A stretch of DNA of 64,000 bases from Bosea sp. NBC_00550 (GTDB lineage Bacteria > Pseudomonadota > Alphaproteobacteria > Rhizobiales > Beijerinckiaceae), in assembly GCF_026020075.1 (NCBI RefSeq), contig NZ_CP102772.1, forward strand, positions 1,612,001 through 1,676,000, in the 5' to 3' direction. Of the stretch, positions 8,401 to 16,166 are shown in pieces. The notes below the pieces were generated by a model. It was not told where the DNA came from, made no database searches, and worked only from the letters and a program-made list of their open reading frames with translations. A program made the translations under genes and the position numbers. Position 1 is the first letter of the stretch. Each line of letters starts with the position of its first letter.

Positions 8401-9162
8401 ATGACCGCCGATCCTAGTCCGGCCCATCCCGCCGTCTCGGCTTATCTCGAGGACGGATACGACCGAGTTCCCGGCATGTCCTCGCGCTTCGCCGCTGCGA
8501 TATGTGCCCGGCTGCTGCGGCTTCAGACCGAACAGGGCGTGAGCGGACCGATCGCAGAGATCGGCGCCTTCGAGGGCCGCTTCCTGATCGCGCTCGCTCA
8601 TGCGCTGGAACCAGGCGAGGTCGCACTGGCGGTCGATCTTTTCGAGTGGCCGGATGCCGGCGTGCAAGAGCGATTTGAGGCGAACGCGGCCCGCCATGGT
8701 ATCGGACCCGAGCGCCGCGTCAGCGTGAAAGCCGACAGCGGCACGATGACGCCGGCGGATCTCATCGCGCACGCGCGGGGCGAGCGCCTGCGGCTCATCC
8801 ATATCGATGGCGAACACTCGCGCGCTGCCCTGGCGAAGGATCTCGCGCTCGCCACCGCCTGCCTGGTCGAGGGCGGACTGATCGTGCTCGACGACATGCT
8901 GCACCCTGGCTACCCGACACTCATGGTCGCCGTGCAGCATTTTCTCGACGCCCATCCCGACATCGTGCCGCTATGCCTCATCGATCGCGAAAGCGTCGTG
9001 GCCGCGACCAAGTTCGTGCTGTGCCAGCGCCAATGGTTCGAGCGCTACCAGGCGCCGATGCTGACGATCTTCGAAAGCTGGATCTGGCCGATGGGCGCCA
9101 ATTTCGAGCCGCACTGGTGCCTGGTGCTATCGCAGGACACCCGGCTCGCAGAGATCCGGTGA
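8401..9162 (+). CDS. Class I SAM-dependent methyltransferase (Methyltransf_24 type)
   Basis: This is a 253-residue protein. The SAM-binding motif I is EIGAFEGRF (about residues 53-61), followed by the acidic strand ALAVDLFEWPD, the post-motif segment RLIHIDGEHSR and GGLIVLDDMLHPGYP. This is the pattern of Methyltransferase_24 enzymes, found among cephalosporin-hydroxylase/CmcI-like and sugar or small-molecule methyltransferases. The acceptor is unknown. The start at 8401 is chosen because GAGGA lies five bases upstream; earlier GTG or ATG codons at 8368, 8383 and 8389 are possible. It stands alone, 160 bp after the binding-protein gene. Confidence 0.75.
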   Translation: MTADPSPAHPAVSAYLEDGYDRVPGMSSRFAAAICARLLRLQTEQGVSGPIAEIGAFEGRFLIALAHALEPGEVALAVDLFEWPDAGVQERFEANAARHGIGPERRVSVKADSGTMTPADLIAHARGERLRLIHIDGEHSRAALAKDLALATACLVEGGLIVLDDMLHPGYPTLMVAVQHFLDAHPDIVPLCLIDRESVVAATKFVLCQRQWFERYQAPMLTIFESWIWPMGANFEPHWCLVLSQDTRLAEIR

Positions 9163-9389
9163 CGCCCGCAACGGAGCCTGAACGCCCGCTCTACGGCACG
9201 CCGCTCGATCCAGGGCGTCCCTTCGCCTAGGTTGAAGAGTGTCCGCTGTCGGGCAAAGCGTCAACTTCCGCTTATGGCGCGAGCAGCGGATGGACTCGGC
9301 ACGCATCCATACGTGTGGCCAAATTCGGCGCGGGGACTGCTATAGATGGCGCGATTGCCGGACATGTCCCGGCAGAGCAGGAGTAGATT

Positions 9390-9569
9390 GTGACCGAGCG
9401 ATTTGAACGGCATCGCCAACCCTGGACACATGAGGAACTCGAGAAGCTAAAGTTGCTCGCCAAGAAGGGCATGGCACTGAAGGCGATTTCGAAAGCGATG
9501 ACCCGCAGCGAAGAATCCATCAAAGATCGCGCGAAACTCGATGGTATCGGGATCGCCAAGCTCCGTTAG
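9390..9569 (+). CDS. Small HTH/SANT-like putative DNA-binding protein
   Basis: This is a 59-residue frame starting at GTG. The protein has a homeodomain-like pattern: a Trp in PWTHEELEKLKLLAKKG, then ALKAISKAMTRSEESIKDRA, and a short tail. The spacing of W, EEL, a Gly turn and a second helix with SIKDRA resembles Myb/SANT-like or resolvase-type helix-turn-helix proteins found as small hypotheticals in Rhizobiales. GGCAGAGCAGGAG lies just upstream as a ribosome site. No partner gene is evident. That the frame is real is likely; DNA binding is an inference from the fold pattern. Confidence 0.6.
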   Translation: MTERFERHRQPWTHEELEKLKLLAKKGMALKAISKAMTRSEESIKDRAKLDGIGIAKLR

Positions 9570-9648
9570 GCCGTGCTCAGACTGCGGCTTGCGACGCAAA
9601 GCGACGTCCGCTGCGGGACGATGGCGCAACGTCCTTTCTTGGCGATTC

Positions 9649-9868
9649 TCATGCGTTGTCGAGTTGGAGTACAAATCCGTTCCTCACCTCGGCCAGCACG
9701 CCTAAGAAGTCGCGGACAAGCTGCGGTCGCGGGCGCCCTGGCGGAAAGACAAGGTGTTTGCGAAAATGCAAGGCCGGCTCGAAGCGCAACACCTTGAACC
9801 CTGACCGGTCGAGCCCGGTGATTGCTGTCGGATTGACCAAGCCGACGCTGGATCTGAAGCCATTGAAT
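9649..9868 (-). pseudogene. Remnant of a LysR-type regulator C-terminus
   Basis: The minus-strand reading contains SSVGLVNPTAITGLD, RFEPALHFRKHLVF and RPRPQLVRDFLGVLAE. This order resembles the end of a LysR substrate-binding domain (GVGLVNP, then a hydrophobic strand, then RP...V..FL). A stop immediately upstream (about 9869) and the absence of the remaining 200-plus residues, including the HTH, indicate a decayed gene. The resemblance rests on about 70 residues and is moderate. Confidence 0.45.
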
Positions 9869-9945
9869 CAGGATGCGAGCGAGCCGCTTCCGCCCGGCCC
9901 GTGAAGGGCGTGCGACCTCGGTCGCTGGCACCGAAGTGAGCCTTT

Positions 9946-10092
9946 CCTTCTCCCATCGGGGGAGAAGGTGGCACGGCGGAGCCGTGACGGATGAGGGCAG
10001 AACCTCGTTCCAAACAAGAAAAGGGCCGCCTAAGCGGCCCTTCCCTCATCCGTCTGCTCCGCGGACACCTTCTCCCCCAGAGGGAAGAAGGT
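9946..10092. repeat. Inverted intergenic repeat pair flanking a terminator
   Basis: Two arms of about 35-40 bases face each other: GGGGGAGAAGGTG...CGGATGAGGG at 9958-9997 and its near-complement CCCTCATCCG...CACCTTCTCCCCC at 10043-10078. Each end also has local CCTTCTCCC/GGGAGAAGG symmetry. This CCCTCATCCG/CACCTTCTCCC type is a common dispersed intergenic element in Rhizobiales. A rho-independent terminator sits in the spacer between the arms. Confidence 0.75.
10017..10044 (-). terminator. Rho-independent terminator of the ABC exporter gene
   Basis: On the minus strand the stem AAGGGCCGC/GCGGCCCTT with a TTAG loop is followed by TTTTCTTG. It lies 50 bp after the exporter stop at 10095, in the loop of the inverted repeat pair. 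Confidence 0.8.
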
Positions 10093-10094
10093 GA

Positions 10095-11945
10095 CTACGC
10101 CGCCAACCCCTTTGCCATTTCGCTGACCTGCTTCTCGAACAGCGCGCGATAGGCGCCGCCCTCGCGGGTCAGCAGGGCGTCGTGCGGGCCTTCCTCGACC
10201 ACGCTGCCGCGATCGAAGACCAGGATGCGGTCCATGGCCCGCACCGTGGAGAGACGATGCGCGATCACGACCGTGGTGCGCCCCTCCATCAGGCGCTCGA
10301 TCGCCTGCTGGATCAGCGCCTCCGATTCCGAATCGAGGCTGGAGGTCGCCTCGTCCAGGATCAGGATCGGCGCATCGGCCAGGAAGCCGCGGGCCAGCGC
10401 GACGCGCTGGCGCTCGCCGCCAGAGAGCTTGATGCCGCGCTCGCCGACGAGCGTGCCGTAGCCCTTGGGCAGGCGCATGATGAACTCATGCGCGTTGGCG
10501 AACTTCGCCGCCTGCTCGATCTGCGCCTGGCTGGCACCCGGCCGGCCATAGGCGATGTTCTCGGCCAGCGAGCGGTGGAACAGCACCGGCTCCTGCTGCA
10601 CGATCGCGATCTGCCGGCGCAGGCTCTCCTGCGTGACATCGGCGATATCCTGCCCGTCGATCGCGATCCGGCCCGAGGTGACGTCGTAGAGCCGCTGCAC
10701 CAGCTTGACGAAGGTCGTCTTGCCGGAGCCGGAGCGGCCGACGAGGCCGACCTTCTCGCCGCCACGGATGGTCAGCGAGAAGTCGCGGTAGAGCGGGTCG
10801 ACATGGCCGCCGTAATGGAAGGTCACGTCCTCGAAGGCGATCTCGCCCGCCGTCACGCCCATCTCCACGGCGCCCTTCCGGTCCGGCACGCCATAGGGAA
10901 GATCGTGCATCCAGACGAGCTCCTCCATGTCGTTGACCGAGCGCTGCAGGTTGTGGACGTGCTGGCCGACATCGCGCAGATAGCCATGCACCACCGCATA
11001 GGCCGTCAGCACGAAGGCGACATCGCCCGCGCTCGCCCGTCCTTTCAGCCAGAGCCAGATGACGAGGCCGATCACCGCGGCGCGCAGCAGCAGCAGCACC
11101 ATCAGCTGGCCGGTGCCCGACCAGGTGCCACGCAGCCAGGCGCGCCGCGTCCTGAGGCTCCACTTCGCCATCACGGTCGCGAGGCGCAGATCCTCGCGCG
11201 CCTCCGCGCCATAGGCCTTCACCACGGGGTTGCAGGTGATGGCGTCCGCCAGCGAGCCGCCGAGGCGGGTATCCCAGGCATTGCCCAGCCGCGCCGCCGG
11301 CGCGACGAAGCGCAGCGAAAGCACAAGCGTCAGCCCGATATAGGCCAGTGCTCCCACCGCCACCACGAGCCCCATCACCGGCCAGTGCCAGGCGAGCAGC
11401 GCCGTCATGCCCAGCAGGATGACGAGCGAGGGCAGCAGCGCGATCAGGATCGTGTCGGTCAGCAGGTCGAGCGCCCACATGCCGCGCGTAATCTTGCGCA
11501 CCGTCGAGCCGGCGAAGTTGTTGGCGTGCCAGTCGGTCGAGAAGCGTTGCAGGCGCGCGAACGCCTCCTGCGCCACATCGCTCATCGTGCGCAGCGTCAT
11601 GGTCGTCAGCCCGATGAAGGCGAAGTGCCGCCCCAGCACGGTGACGACGGCGAGCGCCATCATTCCACTGAGCGCCCACAGCGCCGCATCGGCACCGCCG
11701 ACCCCGGTCGCGACCGCATCGACGAGGCGGCCGGCATAGACCGGCGTGAACAGCTCGGCCAGGGTCGCGACGGCAGTGACGCCGGCAACCCAGGCGACCT
11801 GCCTGGGCTGGCGCGCCCAGTGTCTGAAAGTAAAGCCGAGGACGGCTCGAAACGGCTCGCGCCGCCCGGTTTGAGTATCGAGAGACAGAGCGTCATTCGG
11901 CGCCGAAACGGCAGCCGACTCCGGATCAGGCGGAGGCGACGACAC
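10095..11945 (-). CDS. ABC transporter, fused permease-ATPase (MsbA/exporter type)
   Basis: This is a half-transporter of about 616 residues. The N-terminal membrane domain carries about six helices, for example around VAWVAGVTAVATLAELF and LVILLGMTALLAWHW. The C-terminal nucleotide-binding domain has Walker A GRSGSGKTT (near residue 400), signature LSGGERQRVALARG, Walker B PILILDEATSSLD and an H-loop in VVIAHRLSTV. It would act as a homodimeric exporter; the substrate (lipid, drug or peptide) cannot be read from the sequence. The GTG at 11945 with GGAG eight bases upstream is the preferred start; a TTG at 11969 lacks a ribosome site. Confidence 0.88.
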   Translation of the reverse strand: MSSPPPDPESAAVSAPNDALSLDTQTGRREPFRAVLGFTFRHWARQPRQVAWVAGVTAVATLAELFTPVYAGRLVDAVATGVGGADAALWALSGMMALAVVTVLGRHFAFIGLTTMTLRTMSDVAQEAFARLQRFSTDWHANNFAGSTVRKITRGMWALDLLTDTILIALLPSLVILLGMTALLAWHWPVMGLVVAVGALAYIGLTLVLSLRFVAPAARLGNAWDTRLGGSLADAITCNPVVKAYGAEAREDLRLATVMAKWSLRTRRAWLRGTWSGTGQLMVLLLLRAAVIGLVIWLWLKGRASAGDVAFVLTAYAVVHGYLRDVGQHVHNLQRSVNDMEELVWMHDLPYGVPDRKGAVEMGVTAGEIAFEDVTFHYGGHVDPLYRDFSLTIRGGEKVGLVGRSGSGKTTFVKLVQRLYDVTSGRIAIDGQDIADVTQESLRRQIAIVQQEPVLFHRSLAENIAYGRPGASQAQIEQAAKFANAHEFIMRLPKGYGTLVGERGIKLSGGERQRVALARGFLADAPILILDEATSSLDSESEALIQQAIERLMEGRTTVVIAHRLSTVRAMDRILVFDRGSVVEEGPHDALLTREGGAYRALFEKQVSEMAKGLAA

Positions 11946-12208
11946 AGCGCCGACTCCAGCAATGGACAATAATCGTTTGGAAAAGGCTCAGGAGACCGCC
12001 GGCAGGCGGGCCTCGTGCGAGACCGACCTAGTGCCGGTGTGGTCGCATGGGAGTGACAGCGGTGGTGACGATTACCATTCAGCCCTCCCTTTCTTGAGTT
12101 GGAGCCAGATTGCGGAAGATGCCTGATTGTTAGGCAGAGCGCAACCCTGCCCGCCATGCGACCGCTGCACGGGGCGCCTTCGCTGGTTTCAGGACGAAGC
12201 CGGCAGGA

Positions 12209-12382
12209 TCACCAGAACAGCGCGACGAGCCGGGCCGCGATCACCAGCGCGAAAGCGGCGATGATCGTGGCCAGAACCTGTTGGCGCTTGGCGCGGTTGG
12301 GGAATTGCCTGGACAGCAGCTTGCCCAGAGGCTTGCGGAAGATGAAGGCCGCGACAAGGAGAACGATGACGATATGAGACAA
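12209..12382 (-). CDS. Small membrane protein, 57 residues
   Basis: A TTG-initiated frame encodes MSHIVIVLLVAAFIFRKPLG, then a basic stretch (FPNRAKRQQ) and a second hydrophobic helix ending RLVALFW. Two membrane helices joined by a positively charged cytoplasmic loop are predicted. It begins nine bases after the rhodanese stop, with GAGG upstream, so it is probably co-transcribed. I do not recognise the family. The strongly structured hydrophobicity and the operon spacing argue that it is real. Confidence 0.6.
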   Translation of the reverse strand: MSHIVIVLLVAAFIFRKPLGKLLSRQFPNRAKRQQVLATIIAAFALVIAARLVALFW

Positions 12383-12391
12383 GGCTCGGCC

Positions 12392-12802
12392 TCAGCCCTT
12401 CTTGTCTGTGGCAGCGGGCTCGACCGGCGCGCCGGCCTTCTTCCAGGCGCCGAAGCCGCCGGCGACATGGGCGACGGGTTTCAGCCCCATCTCCTGCGCC
12501 GTCTGCGCCGCGAGCGCGAGCGCCAGCCGCCACCGCAGAAGAACACGAAGCGCTTGTCCTCGGCGAAAACCGGCTTGGTAGGGGCTTTCCGGGTCGATCC
12601 AGAATTCGAGCATCCCGCGCGGGCAATGGAAGGCGCCGGGCATGCGCCCTTCCCGCTCCAGCTCGCGCGGATCGCGCAGGTCGACGAAGACGACGTCGTC
12701 GCGGCCATGGAGCGCCCGCGCTTCCTCGACCGACAGCGTCTCGATCCGGCTCTCGGCTTCCGCGACCAGGGCCTTGTAGCCCTTCGTGATGGTTTGCGGC
12801 AC
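12392..12802 (-). pseudogene. Rhodanese-like protein with two compensating frameshifts across the active site
   Basis: The frame reads as one 136-residue rhodanese-domain protein: ITKGYKALVAEAESRIETLS and VVFVDLRDPREL at the start, VAHVAGGFGAWKKAG at the end. Between about 12575 and 12512 the expected sequence (KPVFAEDKRFVFFCGGGWRS) appears only in another frame. In the annotated frame that stretch is replaced by an unrelated, Arg/Leu-rich one. Adding two bases at the first point and one at the second would restore the family sequence, including the catalytic Cys of CGGGWR. As written the product lacks its active-site loop. The start GTG at 12802 has GGAGGG upstream. Sequencing error and true decay are both possible. 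Confidence 0.75.
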
Positions 12803-12933
12803 GGTCGCCCTCCCGAATCCGCGCGCACCGTGGCGGCTCGCCGCCGCAGCGTCAATGCCATGGCGCTTGCCGCTGGCGCGGCCTCGGCACAAGCTGCTTG
12901 CTTCTCCGGCGGGTGAAGTGGCACAGCGACGGC

Positions 12934-13626
12934 ATGCTCGGTTTCAGTAATCTGGACGTGATCGCCCTGGCGTTCTTCGCCGCCTCCTGGATCGGCTATC
13001 ACTATGCCGTCGAACTCGGCCCTCATGCGGCCAAGACGCTCAACATGCGGATGAACCTGCGCCGCGCCAGCTGGATCAACGAATCGATGAAGCGGGAGAA
13101 CCGCATCGTCGACACCCAGGTGATGAACGGCCTGCAGAACGGCACCGCCTTCTTTGCTTCGACCTCGCTGATCGCCATCGGCGGCACGCTCGCCCTGCTG
13201 CAATCGACCGACCGCGTCGTCGCCATCTTCTCCGACCTGCCCTTCGTCCCGGTGACGCAGCGCGCGGTCTGGGAAATGAAGGTGATCGGCCTCGCCGGTG
13301 TCTTCGGCTATGCCTTCTTCAAATTCGCCTGGAGTTACCGCCTGTTCAATTATTGCGTCATCCTGCTCGGCGCCCTGCCGCCTGCATCGGGGCGCAACGA
13401 GATCGCGGCGGCCCATGCCGTGCATGAGACGATCGAGATGAACATCGCCGCCGGCCGCCACTTCAATCGTGGCCAGCGCGCCTTCTTCTTCGCGCTCGCC
13501 TATCTCGGCTGGTTCCTCGGGCCGGTCACCTTCCTGGCCTTCACCGGCGCGGTGCTGGTCGCGATGTATCGGCGCCAGTTCGCCTCAGACGCCGCACGCG
13601 TCTTCAACTATCCGGGCCAGTCATGA
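12934..13626 (+). CDS. DUF599 membrane protein
   Basis: This is a 230-residue integral membrane protein with about four hydrophobic segments (VIALAFFAASWIGYHYAV, the STSLIAIGGTLALL region, MKVIGLAGVFGYAFFKFA, and YLGWFLGPVTFLAFTGAVL). The conserved segment MNLRRASWINESMKRENRIVD (split here as MNLRRASWINESM and KRENRIVD) is typical of DUF599. The function is unknown. The ATG at 12934 begins MLGFSNLD, the usual family N-terminus; upstream TTG (12898) or GTG (12913) starts are possible. It runs divergently from the rhodanese gene and overlaps the next gene by ATGA. Confidence 0.8.
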   Translation: MLGFSNLDVIALAFFAASWIGYHYAVELGPHAAKTLNMRMNLRRASWINESMKRENRIVDTQVMNGLQNGTAFFASTSLIAIGGTLALLQSTDRVVAIFSDLPFVPVTQRAVWEMKVIGLAGVFGYAFFKFAWSYRLFNYCVILLGALPPASGRNEIAAAHAVHETIEMNIAAGRHFNRGQRAFFFALAYLGWFLGPVTFLAFTGAVLVAMYRRQFASDAARVFNYPGQS

Positions 13627-13892
13627 GCATCGACCCCGAAGCGATCGAGAGCACGATCCTCGCACTGCTGGAGCAACAGGGTCCGGGCCGCACTGTGGCG
13701 CCGATGGATGTCGCCCGCACGCTCGGCAGCGATCATCCCGACGACTGGGGCCCGCTGATGCAGCCGGTTCGTCGCGCGGCGGTGAAGCTGATGAAGGAAG
13801 GCCGGCTGCAGATCACCCGCAAGGGCCGGCCGGTCGATCCCGACGATTTTCGCGGCGTCTACAGGCTGTCCCTGCCTGCTGACGCCGCCTGA
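13623..13892 (+). CDS. DUF3253 small protein, winged-helix-like
   Basis: This 89-residue protein has the DUF3253 pattern: a helical N-terminus (IESTILALLEQQGPGRTVAP), the segment VARTLGSDHPDDWGPLMQPV, then RAAVKLMKEGRLQITRKG, and a final RPVDPDDFRGVYRL. The layout (helices followed by a basic wing) suggests a winged-helix fold. DNA binding is an inference, not demonstrated. Its ATG overlaps the DUF599 stop, so the two are probably translated together. Confidence 0.8.
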   Translation: MSIDPEAIESTILALLEQQGPGRTVAPMDVARTLGSDHPDDWGPLMQPVRRAAVKLMKEGRLQITRKGRPVDPDDFRGVYRLSLPADAA

Positions 13893-13894
13893 CG

Positions 13895-14683
13895 TCACGG
13901 CCCCGGGAAGAGCTCGTCACTATAGCCCGCCAAACGATAGGCGAGCAGCCCGACCCATTCCTTGAAGCCGTTATCGGCGATCTCGAGCGCCCTGTGCGCC
14001 CGGCTATAGGGCCGAATGAAATCGTCGGGCTCGCCTTTGGACCAGTAGTCGACGGGAAAGGCCTCGACCGGAAACCCCGCCTTCCGGAACACGCCGATCG
14101 AGCGCGGCATATGCCAGGCCGAAGTCACCAGAAGCCAGCGCTCGCCCGGCTTCGGATCGACGAGGCGGCGGGTGAAGGTCGCGTTCTCGCGCGTGTTGCG
14201 TGACTTGTCTTCGAGAACCAGCCGCTTGGGATCGAGCCCGAGCCCTTCGAACAGCAGCTTGGCGCCGTCGGCCTCGGTCTCCGTCGCCTCCGAGATCAGA
14301 TTGGCGGCTCCGCCCGTGAAGACCAGCTTCGCTTCGGGATGCAGCCGCGCGAGCTCCACCGCCTTGGTCATGCGCGATGCCGCTGAGTTCAGCACGACAT
14401 CGCCTCGCGCGACGCCGACCGCTCCGCCCAGCACGACAATACCCGTGACCGGCCCCTTCGCCGCATCCTGCTGCGGGAAGCGATCCTCCAGCGGCCGGAT
14501 GACCGCGCGTGGCAGCGGGCTGAACGCCATCAACCCGAGCGCAAGCACCGACAGCAGGCCGAGCCAGCGCGCGGCACGGGCAAAGCGCGTGAAGGCAAGC
14601 AGCGCGGACAGCCCCGCGAGGAGGATGACGAAGTTGACCGGCGAGAACACGAACCAGACTAGCTTGGACAGGACGAAGAACAT
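13895..14683 (-). CDS. YdcF/ElyC family protein (DUF218)
   Basis: This 262-residue protein has two N-terminal membrane helices (about residues 4-30 and 37-55) and a DUF218 domain: TGIVVLGGAV, LVFTGGAAN, the conserved SRNTRENATF and LLVTSAWHMPRS. Members with this architecture (ElyC/YdcF) are linked to envelope and peptidoglycan precursor metabolism. That role is inherited from the family only. It is convergent with the DUF3253 gene, with two bases between stops. Confidence 0.85.
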   Translation of the reverse strand: MFFVLSKLVWFVFSPVNFVILLAGLSALLAFTRFARAARWLGLLSVLALGLMAFSPLPRAVIRPLEDRFPQQDAAKGPVTGIVVLGGAVGVARGDVVLNSAASRMTKAVELARLHPEAKLVFTGGAANLISEATETEADGAKLLFEGLGLDPKRLVLEDKSRNTRENATFTRRLVDPKPGERWLLVTSAWHMPRSIGVFRKAGFPVEAFPVDYWSKGEPDDFIRPYSRAHRALEIADNGFKEWVGLLAYRLAGYSDELFPGP

Positions 14684-14846
14684 CAGGGGCTCGCAGGACC
14701 GGGGATTGACGGGCCATCACCGCCCTCGCCCGTATAGCCGCAGGCTGAAGCGGCGCTCCAGCATTTTCCGAGCCAGGCCATCGGCCCCGCGCTCACGAAA
14801 GCGCCAGGCGCATCCCTCGATCGCTGCGGTTTCGTGGAAAAGGCGT

Positions 14847-14944
14847 GTCATCCCGGACGGAGCAAAGCGCAGATCCGGGACCCATGCCGGACGTTCCCTC
14901 GGACCCCGCTCTGGCATGGATCCCGGGTCACGCCCGGGATGACG
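14847..14944. repeat. Rhizobiales-type inverted intergenic repeat
   Basis: The outer arms are GTCATCCCGG at the left and CCCGGGATGAC at the right, with inner arms CCCATGCC/GGCATGGATCCCGGG, so the unit can form a long hairpin. The right end is followed by a 30-base tail that recurs at 19373-19405. It lies between the DUF218 gene and the LprI-like gene, both on the minus strand. Confidence 0.75.
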
Positions 14945-14972
14945 GCGTGGTTCCGTGCAGAATCGGCACGCC

Positions 14973-15476
14973 CTAACGGATGATTTGCGGTGGCGATTGC
15001 GGCCGGCGCGCCGTCTGAGGGAGCGCTTTGGCGAGCTCGATGGCGCGCTCGGCGGCCTCGCGAAGCTCGCAGCCGGCCTGGCGTCCAGCCTGCAGGGTTG
15101 CGCTCTGCGTAGCACCGTAGAAGGCGCATTTCTGCGCGACATAGCTTTCCCAGGCCAGTTGCACGGCAGCCAGCCGGCTACGCTGGCTGGCATCGAGCGA
15201 GCGTCCAGTCGCCTGCAGGGCAAGCGTGAGACGCTCACGCCAGGCGGCCTCCTCGCGCCGGGCGCAGCCCGCCTCCGCGCCGCGCGGATCGCTGCTGGCC
15301 GCACGGACACAGGAGACGGCCACCGTGCCGATACAGGCAGAAGGCGAGGCGCCATTGTCGCGCAGGCAACCCGCGAGCGAAGACAAGTCGGTGCGCAGGG
15401 TCGGCGCGTCCTGGGCCGCCACGGAAGTGGCGGCAGCGAGAGAGCACAGGAGCAGGACCGCGCGGAAAGCGTTCAT
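14973..15476 (-). CDS. Secreted LprI-like protein (DUF1311)
   Basis: This 167-residue protein has a signal peptide (AVLLLCSLAAATSVAAQ) and a Cys-containing helical mature part. The C-terminal half has W..Y...KC around WESYVAQKCAFYG, a later Cys in RQAGCELREAAERAIEL, and the general DUF1311 pattern seen in LprI-type lysozyme-inhibitor relatives. Six cysteines in the mature region suggest disulfides in the periplasm. Inhibitor activity is not proven by the sequence. The ATG at 15476 directly precedes the signal peptide. Confidence 0.7.
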   Translation of the reverse strand: MNAFRAVLLLCSLAAATSVAAQDAPTLRTDLSSLAGCLRDNGASPSACIGTVAVSCVRAASSDPRGAEAGCARREEAAWRERLTLALQATGRSLDASQRSRLAAVQLAWESYVAQKCAFYGATQSATLQAGRQAGCELREAAERAIELAKALPQTARRPQSPPQIIR

Positions 15477-15526
15477 GCACTCATCATGACAGCGTAACGG
15501 CACGGATCAAGCGCCGCGGCGAGACC

Positions 15527-16147
15527 TCACGTGATCGGCAACGGCAGCGCGGCCTGCGCTGCCGGACGGGCAAACAGCGTTTGGTACCAACGCTGTACCG
15601 CCGGCCGCTCGATTCGCTCGACCGGCATGTTGAGCCAGCGATGCGCACCGCAGCCGACCGTGATGTCGGCAACGCCGAAACGCTCGCCGGACAGGAACGG
15701 CCGGTCGGCCAGTTGCGCCTCGAGGATTGCCATCAACTCCTCGGCCCGCTCTACGCCCTTCGCGATCACGTCGGGATCGGTATGGCCCGGCACCTTGCGC
15801 ACCACGCCCCAAAGCACGGGCGCCAGGGCCGGCTGAAGCTCGGACAGCATCCAGTCCATCCAGCGCTCGGCCTCGGCTCGCCGCGCTGGATCTTCCTCCG
15901 CGATCGTCGCGGCGCCGTGGCGGGCCGCCAGATAGCGCACGATGGTGTTCGACTCCCACAGCTTGAACGCGCCGTCCTCGATCACCGGAATCTGCCCATT
16001 GGGATTCATCGCGCGGAATTCCGGCGTGTCGAGCCCGCCGAACGGCCCGCCGACATCGATGCGCTCGAACGCCTGCCCGACCTCGCCAGCCGCCCATACG
16101 ACCTTCTGGACATTGACGGAGCTCAGCCGCCCCCAGATTTTCAGCAT
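15527..16147 (-). CDS. Glutathione S-transferase family protein
   Basis: This 206-residue cytosolic enzyme has an N-terminal thioredoxin-like domain (residues 1-80) with IWGRLSSVNVQKVVW, the cis-Pro segment MNPNGQIPVIED and ESNTIVRYLAARHG. The C-terminal all-helical domain carries FLSGERFGVADITVGC. The likely catalytic Ser or Thr lies in RLSSVN. The substrate is unknown. The start at 16147 (ATG with AGGAT upstream) fits the family N-terminus. It follows the carboxylase gene by 19 bp, so co-transcription is likely. Confidence 0.87.
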   Translation of the reverse strand: MLKIWGRLSSVNVQKVVWAAGEVGQAFERIDVGGPFGGLDTPEFRAMNPNGQIPVIEDGAFKLWESNTIVRYLAARHGAATIAEEDPARRAEAERWMDWMLSELQPALAPVLWGVVRKVPGHTDPDVIAKGVERAEELMAILEAQLADRPFLSGERFGVADITVGCGAHRWLNMPVERIERPAVQRWYQTLFARPAAQAALPLPIT

Positions 16148-16166
16148 GACCAGATCCTGCCTTCGC

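Noticed and set aside
7537..8955. Minus-strand frame of 472 codons opposite the binding-protein and methyltransferase genes
   Set aside because: It bridges two genes and their gap on the other strand; no motif, no ribosome site, shadow composition.
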